This document shows positions 57,067 to 64,000 of a stretch of DNA of 64,000 nucleotides, one piece after another. The position numbers and the translations under genes were made by a program. The stretch comes from Vibrio sp. 10N.286.49.B3 (GTDB lineage Bacteria > Pseudomonadota > Gammaproteobacteria > Enterobacterales > Vibrionaceae). The stretch spans positions 310,001-374,000 of the forward strand of contig NZ_MCUV01000001.1 in assembly GCF_002873395.1 (NCBI RefSeq), in the 5' to 3' direction. The notes under the pieces were generated by a model. The model did no database searches. It had not been told where the DNA came from and was given only the letters and a program-made list of their open reading frames with translations. Each line of letters opens with the position of its first letter. Positions within the stretch are counted from its first letter, which is position 1.

Positions 57067-58154
57067 TACAGTACACCTTTTGAACTTGGTAGCTCATTAC
57101 CTTCCACTTTTACCGCTTGACGTAGTGTGCGACCAAAGGCTTTAAATAGGCTTTCAATAATATGGTGATCGTTATTACCTGACGATGAAAGGTGCAACGT
57201 ACAGGCTAAGGTATCCGTCAACGAGCGGAAAAAGTGAACGACCATTTCTGTCGATAAATCACCAACTTGTTCACGGCTAAATTCAGCTTCGAACTTTAAG
57301 TAAGGGCGGCCTGATAGGTCTAATCCACACTGCGCTAAACACTCATCCATTGGTAAGCTAAAGCCAAAGCGACCAATACCACGTTTATCCCCTAGTGCTT
57401 CTTTTAATGCTTCACCTAGTGCTAATGCAGTATCTTCAATCGTGTGGTGATCATCGATATGCAGATCGCCATCAACGGAGATATTCATTTGGAAACCACC
57501 ATGAGTCGCGATTTGATCCAGCATATGGTCGAAGAAACCTAAGCCAGTAGTAATGCTATTGCCGCCCTGCTCATCTAAGTTTACTGCAACACGAATATCG
57601 GTTTCTTTCGTCGTGCGGACCACGGTTGCTGTGCGTGCGTTAATGGTTAAATCTTTTACAATTTGTGGCCAGTTTAATGTCTCAGGATTATCACTCGCTG
57701 GTCCGTATTTGATTCCACGAATCGCCATGTTTTCAGCTAATTGTAGATCGGTAGGTCGATCGCCAATCACAACAGAGTGTTGGAAATCTACTTTGCCACT
57801 TTGTAGATACTCTTTAACCATTCCAAGTTTCGGTTTACGACATGAACAATTATCTTCATCAAAGTGTGGGCAAATAAGTACATCATCAAACTTAACGCCT
57901 TGTGATGTGAAGAAGTCCATCATCATATTATGTGGTGCATCAAAATCGGCTTGAGGGTAACTGGCTGTCCCTAAACCATCTTGATTCGTCACCATAACTA
58001 ACCGATAGCCTGCATCTTGAAGGGCTAATAAACTTGGAATAACGAGAGGTTCAAATTTTAATTTATCTAAACGGTCAACTTGAAAATCAACTGGAGGCTC
58101 AACAATTAAGGTGCCATCACGATCGATAAATAGAATTTTTTGTTGATTACTCAC
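57066..58154 (-). CDS. hisB: Bifunctional histidinol-phosphatase/imidazoleglycerol-phosphate dehydratase
   Basis: A 362-residue fusion. The N-terminal HAD phosphatase has FIDRDGTL with both catalytic Asp and a zinc loop ([15 protein letters not shown]). The C-terminal dehydratase carries [16 protein letters not shown] and the His-rich metal sites [10 protein letters not shown] and NDHHIIES. It carries out two steps of histidine synthesis. The fused form is typical of gammaproteobacteria. Confidence 0.97.
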   Translation of the reverse strand: MSNQQKILFIDRDGTLIVEPPVDFQVDRLDKLKFEPLVIPSLLALQDAGYRLVMVTNQDGLGTASYPQADFDAPHNMMMDFFTSQGVKFDDVLICPHFDEDNCSCRKPKLGMVKEYLQSGKVDFQHSVVIGDRPTDLQLAENMAIRGIKYGPASDNPETLNWPQIVKDLTINARTATVVRTTKETDIRVAVNLDEQGGNSITTGLGFFDHMLDQIATHGGFQMNISVDGDLHIDDHHTIEDTALALGEALKEALGDKRGIGRFGFSLPMDECLAQCGLDLSGRPYLKFEAEFSREQVGDLSTEMVVHFFRSLTDTLACTLHLSSSGNNDHHIIESLFKAFGRTLRQAVKVEGNELPSSKGVL

Positions 58155-58234
58155 AGAAGTATCCTTTTCTTAGTCTCTGTACCAAGTTCTATCAATGCAT
58201 TTAGCAAAGAATAAAACTTGGTATCATTTTTAAT

Positions 58235-60587
<2,353 letters not shown>

Positions 60588-60592
60588 TGGCT

Positions 60593-61489
60593 TTACCCCA
60601 TCATTTTTTCAATTGGCAGCACAAGAATAGAGCTTGCACCTAGCTCTTTTAGTTGCTCCATTGTTTCCCAAAACAGATTTTCAGTACTCACTAAGTGAAC
60701 AGCCACTTTATCTTGATCGCTCGCCAGTGGTAGTACTGTTGGATCTTCTGCTCCTGGTAGGAGCGCTTTAATCTGCTCTAGCTTATCGGTTGGTGCGTGC
60801 AACATGATGTACTTTGATTCTTTAGCTTGTTGAACGCCCTGCATGCGAGTCAGCAGCTTTTCAATCAAAGCCTCTTTATCTGCATCAAATTCACCATCAC
60901 GTTGGATTAGCGTCGCTTTTGATTGGAAAATAACTTCTACTTCTTTCAAGCCATTCGCTTCTAGCGTAGCACCTGTTGATACTAAATCAGCAATAGCATC
61001 AGATAGACCTGCACGCGGTGCAACTTCAACAGAACCCGTTAGCATACAAACGCTAAAGTCTACACCTTGCTCATCCATATAGCTCTTTAGCAACTGAGGA
61101 TAAGTCGTTGCGATACGCTTACCAGCTAAATCTTGTGGTCCGTTGTACTCATCACCTTTATTAATCGCAATCGATAGGCGACAGCCACCAAAATCTAAAC
61201 GACGTAATGTTGTAAATTTATTAGGTTCGTTGCTTGCTTGACGATCAAGACGAACTTCTTCCAGTTCATTTTCACCAATAAAGCCTAAGTCAACGACACC
61301 ATCCATGATCAAACCAGGGATATCATCATCACGAACCAACAGTAAATCAATTGGCATATTTTCTGAATGAACCACCAAACGCTCGCCCATGACGGTGAAC
61401 TTTACACCACATTTTTTAAGTAAGTCCTGACACTCTTTGCTCAAGCGACCTTTTTTTTGAATAGCAATTCTTAGGCGTTGTGTTTGCAT
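60593..61489 (-). CDS. hisG: ATP phosphoribosyltransferase (long form)
   Basis: A 298-residue enzyme for the first, histidine-inhibited step. It has '[12 protein letters not shown]', the PRPP-binding '[18 protein letters not shown]', and a C-terminal regulatory domain after about 225, the ACT-like part found only in long-form HisG. No HisZ is therefore needed. AGGGA precedes the ATG. It is the first structural gene of the operon. Confidence 0.97.
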   Translation of the reverse strand: MQTQRLRIAIQKKGRLSKECQDLLKKCGVKFTVMGERLVVHSENMPIDLLLVRDDDIPGLIMDGVVDLGFIGENELEEVRLDRQASNEPNKFTTLRRLDFGGCRLSIAINKGDEYNGPQDLAGKRIATTYPQLLKSYMDEQGVDFSVCMLTGSVEVAPRAGLSDAIADLVSTGATLEANGLKEVEVIFQSKATLIQRDGEFDADKEALIEKLLTRMQGVQQAKESKYIMLHAPTDKLEQIKALLPGAEDPTVLPLASDQDKVAVHLVSTENLFWETMEQLKELGASSILVLPIEKMMG

Positions 61490-61545
61490 GACATTTTCCC
61501 TGTGCGCTAGTAAATATATTATGTTGGTTTAATTAAACATCTTAA

Positions 61546-61584
61546 AATGAAAAAACCCTCGGGAGGTTTAGTCTCCGAGGGTTT
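61546..61584 (-). terminator. his operon attenuator (terminator hairpin)
   Basis: An 11-bp G+C-rich stem (61553-61563 with 61574-61584, ending in one G-T pair) is followed on the minus strand by a T run. It lies between the leader peptide and hisG. The segment at 61605-61650 holds pieces (CTCCGGGAG, CTCCCGGG, CCTCCCG) that can pair among themselves or with the terminator arm. This gives the alternative structures expected for attenuation. Confidence 0.85.
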
Positions 61585-61654
61585 AAATCTGAATTATTTG
61601 ATTTAACCTCCGGGAGCTTCCTCTCTCCCGGGTATGCGTACACCTCCCGAAAGA

Positions 61655-61705
61655 CTAGATTGGGTGATGATGGTGACGATGAATATTCACGGCATATTTA
61701 CGCAT
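61655..61705 (-). CDS. hisL: his operon leader peptide
   Basis: A 16-residue open frame, MRKYAVNIHRHHHHPI, with five His codons in a run broken only by one Arg. It lies 70 bases before the attenuator. A ribosome stalled on these codons when charged tRNA-His is scarce would favour the antiterminator and let the his operon be transcribed. It matches the role and size of E. coli HisL, with fewer His. Confidence 0.92.
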   Translation of the reverse strand: MRKYAVNIHRHHHHPI

Positions 61706-61843
61706 ACTTATTACTCTTGGTTGTTTTCTTTCTTGTCTCCACACTAACTAAGCTGCTTACATTTTTCAACTACTAATTTTAACTTTTTTGAATGTTTTTA
61801 GGTAAGCGATAACAAAACTATCATTCTCATTTTCATTCGATAC

Positions 61844-61872
61844 AAAAAAGGGAAGCAAACGCCTCCCTTTTG
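61844..61872 (-). terminator. Terminator of the NhaC-family gene
   Basis: The stem AAAAAGGGA/TCCCTTTT (61845-61853 with 61864-61871) continues after one A-C mismatch to GC and a 4-base loop. The A-rich arm gives a T run on the minus strand. It lies about 25 bases past the antiporter stop. Confidence 0.75.
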
Positions 61873-61895
61873 TTTAATATCAGTTTAAATCAATG

Positions 61896-63470
61896 TTAAC
61901 TAACTGTTTTAATTTTTGATTTTGATAACATCGATAAAGCGAAGCAAACCGCAATAAAGGTTACCATTGCCGCTGAGAACGACAACCAAACTGAATCAGT
62001 CATGCCTAAGACAATAAAGCCAACAACAGAAACAAGAGCGACTGATAATGCATAAGGTAACTGTGTCGCTACGTGGTCAATATGATTACAGCGAGCACCG
62101 GTTGAAGATAGAATCGTCGTATCAGAGATTGGTGAACAATGGTCACCAAAAACAGAACCAGCTAACACTGCACTTAGCATTGGTAGCATTAGCGCGATAT
62201 CCGTTGCTGCAGACATATCACCAGCGATTGGTAACATGATGCCGAATGTACCCCATGACGTACCGGTAGAGAATGCCATTATCCCTGATAACAAAAATAG
62301 GATAACTGGCAACCAATGTGGGTTAATCGAGCCTTGAACAAGCGATGATAAGTAAGTACCCGTTTGCATGTCACTAATTACAGATGCAATTGACCAAGCA
62401 AACACTAAGATAAGCACAGCGCCAAACATTGACTTAGCACCAATCCATAATGTGCGTACGATATCAACGGTTGGTAGTTTTTGCTTAAATACCGTAATAA
62501 GCGCAACGATTAGACCAATCAAGCCACCATATACTAATGAAGTCGTTACATCTGTATTTTCAAATGCACCAAGTACACTAAATGGTAATTCTTCTGATGC
62601 TAATGCTTGTGCACCGGTTAACATTAATGCAGAAACCGTCGCAATAATCAGTGCTGAAATCGGTAAGACTAAATCTGATACCTTACCATTTAAGCTTTCA
62701 TCAATGCCTAGCTCTTCATGTAAGCTTTCGCCATCATTGTCAAAACCACGACCTTGCGATGCTTCAATTTCATGTTTGCGCATTTGACCAACATCAAGTT
62801 GGAACCAAATTACGGCAAAAACCATTAACACAGCAAATACAGCATAGAAGTTCATTGGGATTAGACGTGCATAGGCGCCTAATGCTGAATATTCAGTCAC
62901 ACCATGGCTAACGAGAATACCACCAATGATCGTCATGATATAAGCACCCCAGCTCGATACTGGCATGATCACACACATAGGTGCAGCGGTAGAATCTAGA
63001 ATATAAGCAAGCTTAGAGCGAGAGACTTGAAAACGGTCAGTTACAGGGCGAGAAATCGAACCCACAGCTAAGCTATTAAAATAATCATCGACAAAGATGA
63101 AAACACCTAAGAATGCTGCTAAAAGCTTTGAGCCACGCTTACTTTTCACTCGAGCTTGAGCCCATTCGGCAAAAGCACGGGTACCGCCAGAGAGTGTTAA
63201 TAAGGCTGTCGTCATTCCTAGCAGTACTAAGAAGACAATAATACTTAAGTTCCAAGTATTTAAACTGCCGTCTTCAACAGCAATATTAGCGATCTTAGTT
63301 GCTGAGTAAGTGAGTGCGTTAGTAAAAGAAAAGTCTGTAAGAAGCAATGCCCCCGCTACAATACCGACACCTAATGAAAGGATGACACGGCGAGTAACAA
63401 TCGCAAGACTAAGAGCCACTAGTGGTGGCAAGAGAGATAAAGGTGATGTTGCAAAATCTATTAAATTCAT
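61896..63470 (-). CDS. NhaC-family antiporter, likely riboswitch-controlled lysine transporter (LysW type)
   Basis: A 524-residue membrane protein with about 11-12 helices. 'FLGVFIFVDDYFNSLAVGS', 'SSWGAYIMTIIGG' and 'TSWGTFGIMLPIA' are typical of the NhaC Na+/H+ antiporter superfamily. A lysine riboswitch upstream (63587-63758) argues that it moves lysine, as proposed for the LysW branch of this family, rather than only Na+. The ATG at 63470 is taken; a TTG at 63479 is three codons upstream and neither has a strong ribosome-binding site. A single gene with its own terminator. Confidence 0.87.
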   Translation of the reverse strand: MNLIDFATSPLSLLPPLVALSLAIVTRRVILSLGVGIVAGALLLTDFSFTNALTYSATKIANIAVEDGSLNTWNLSIIVFLVLLGMTTALLTLSGGTRAFAEWAQARVKSKRGSKLLAAFLGVFIFVDDYFNSLAVGSISRPVTDRFQVSRSKLAYILDSTAAPMCVIMPVSSWGAYIMTIIGGILVSHGVTEYSALGAYARLIPMNFYAVFAVLMVFAVIWFQLDVGQMRKHEIEASQGRGFDNDGESLHEELGIDESLNGKVSDLVLPISALIIATVSALMLTGAQALASEELPFSVLGAFENTDVTTSLVYGGLIGLIVALITVFKQKLPTVDIVRTLWIGAKSMFGAVLILVFAWSIASVISDMQTGTYLSSLVQGSINPHWLPVILFLLSGIMAFSTGTSWGTFGIMLPIAGDMSAATDIALMLPMLSAVLAGSVFGDHCSPISDTTILSSTGARCNHIDHVATQLPYALSVALVSVVGFIVLGMTDSVWLSFSAAMVTFIAVCFALSMLSKSKIKTVS

Positions 63471-63557
63471 GATCTTCAAAAACCAGTTGTTTGGTTAGAG
63501 ATCTACTGCAGTAAAGCACTAATGATACATTTCATTATTGCAATGTTGAACTAAGCG

Positions 63558-63580
63558 AAAGGGAAGCGAACACTTCACCC
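63558..63580 (-). terminator. Expression-platform hairpin of the lysine riboswitch
   Basis: On the minus strand GGGTGAAG and GCTTCCC pair around a short loop with one bulged T, followed by TTT. It starts just after the aptamer. It is probably the terminator that forms when lysine is bound, though the T run is short. Confidence 0.5.
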
Positions 63581-63586
63581 AACCCC

Positions 63587-63758
63587 ACAGTAGCGCTCCA
63601 TAGTTTAAAAAATAAGACTATGGCAGTGTTGACCCTATTCGGTGACAACCCCAGCAAATTGCATCGATATACAACTCACTTCGGCAACCATACCTTTCAC
63701 TATTACTCATTGGTATCACCCCAATAATAGTTACTTATTATGCTCGCGCCTCTACGGC
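63587..63758 (-). ncRNA. Lysine riboswitch (L-box)
   Basis: The minus-strand leader carries the conserved lysine-aptamer blocks in order: GTAGAGGCGCGAGC near 63742-63755, an AAGTAAC segment, GAAAGG, TTGCCGAAGTGAG, GCTGGGGTTGTCACCG, a variable hairpin (CCATAG/CTATGG), and GGAGCGCTAC near 63590-63599, which closes the basal stem with GTAG. These match the E. coli lysC leader as I recall it. Lysine binding should switch off the transporter gene downstream. Confidence 0.9.
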
Positions 63759-63767
63759 AAGATAGGT

Positions 63768-63797
63768 ATTTAATTCATTATTAACGTAAGTTAACAA
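63768..63797 (-). promoter_or_regulatory. Probable sigma-70 promoter of the lysine-riboswitch gene
   Basis: On the minus strand TTGTTA (63792-63797) and TTAAAT (63768-63773) are 18 bases apart. Transcription would begin near 63761, just before the first aptamer block, which fits well. The elements themselves are only moderate matches. Confidence 0.4.
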
Positions 63798-64000
63798 CTT
63801 TTTAACTACCCTCCTGCACAGGTACGAACTATTGTACTCATAATATCTACTTTTGCAACAGGACATTCTAAAATGATATTAATGTGATGTTTTGTCATAT
63901 GCTCGCACGCATGTATGGACCTAAACTATGATGAATGAGTATTAGACTAGATTCATTTAAGTTCGCCCTCAGTAACTCGCCATCATTAATAATATTTAAA
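63798..64000. other. Intergenic sequence to the right edge
   Basis: About 200 bases with frequent stops in all frames and no recognisable gene, repeat or RNA. Confidence 0.5.

Overview
The window reads as a chromosomal segment of a marine gammaproteobacterium of the Vibrionaceae, most likely Photobacterium or a close Vibrio relative. The grounds are low G+C, dense short operons, and gene groups known from that family: torECA respiration of trimethylamine N-oxide (TMAO), psp next to sapABCDF and a two-adaptor RND efflux operon, a Mn-dependent pyrophosphatase, EfpL, and a single his operon with a His-rich leader peptide. The genus is an inference. No rRNA, tRNA, CRISPR array, prophage or insertion sequence was seen.

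Layout. 1-5.8 kb: end of a CDP-alcohol phosphatidyltransferase, a membrane diguanylate cyclase, a YibE/F membrane protein and a large 5'-nucleotidase-family lipoprotein. The last has two CRP-like sites upstream and a pure (GTTA)19 microsatellite behind them. 5.8-16.5 kb: a full minus-strand Tad/Flp pilus operon (flp-tadV-rcpCAB-tadZABCDEF) that ends in a small secreted protein and an OmpA-like protein instead of TadG. 16.8-24 kb: housekeeping genes (RNA methyltransferase, pseudouridine synthase, Na+-dependent transporter, cardiolipin synthase, metC, tag). 24-38.5 kb: an envelope-defence block with an RND pump and two lipoprotein adaptors (VexIJK type), pspABC divergent from pspF around a clear sigma-54 promoter, sapABCDF, and a PAP2-type membrane enzyme joined to the sap operon by a TTG start. 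38.5-41.2 kb: DUF2750 protein, ppaC, an orphan small protein, efpL. 41.3-45.2 kb: torE-torC-torA with no torD. 45.2-47.4 kb: a long intergenic region with a perfect inverted pair of consensus DnaA boxes, then a coiled-coil lipoprotein. 47.4-54.2 kb: TIGR02647-like protein, YeeZ-like reductase, tdk, cysS, ppiB, lpxH, an EAL-HDOD protein and a YchJ-like protein. 54.2-61.7 kb: the complete hisLGDCBHAFI operon on the minus strand, with a leader peptide and attenuator. 61.9-64 kb: an NhaC-family antiporter behind a lysine riboswitch, which points to lysine transport.

How the parts fit. The clearest theme is the cell envelope: psp, sap, RND efflux, cardiolipin synthase and LpxH all act on membrane integrity. 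Two genes concern cyclic-di-GMP: the GGDEF enzyme and the probably degenerate EAL-HDOD protein. The Tad operon would give surface attachment. Regulation can be read directly at several points: sigma-54 for psp, the His attenuator, the lysine riboswitch, and CRP-like sites at the nucleotidase. No wholly new multi-gene system is evident. The least explained items are the microsatellite, the paired DnaA boxes, the TadG-less end of the pilus operon, the PAP2 protein in the sap operon, and the orphan genes at 40040-40387 and 45831-47069.
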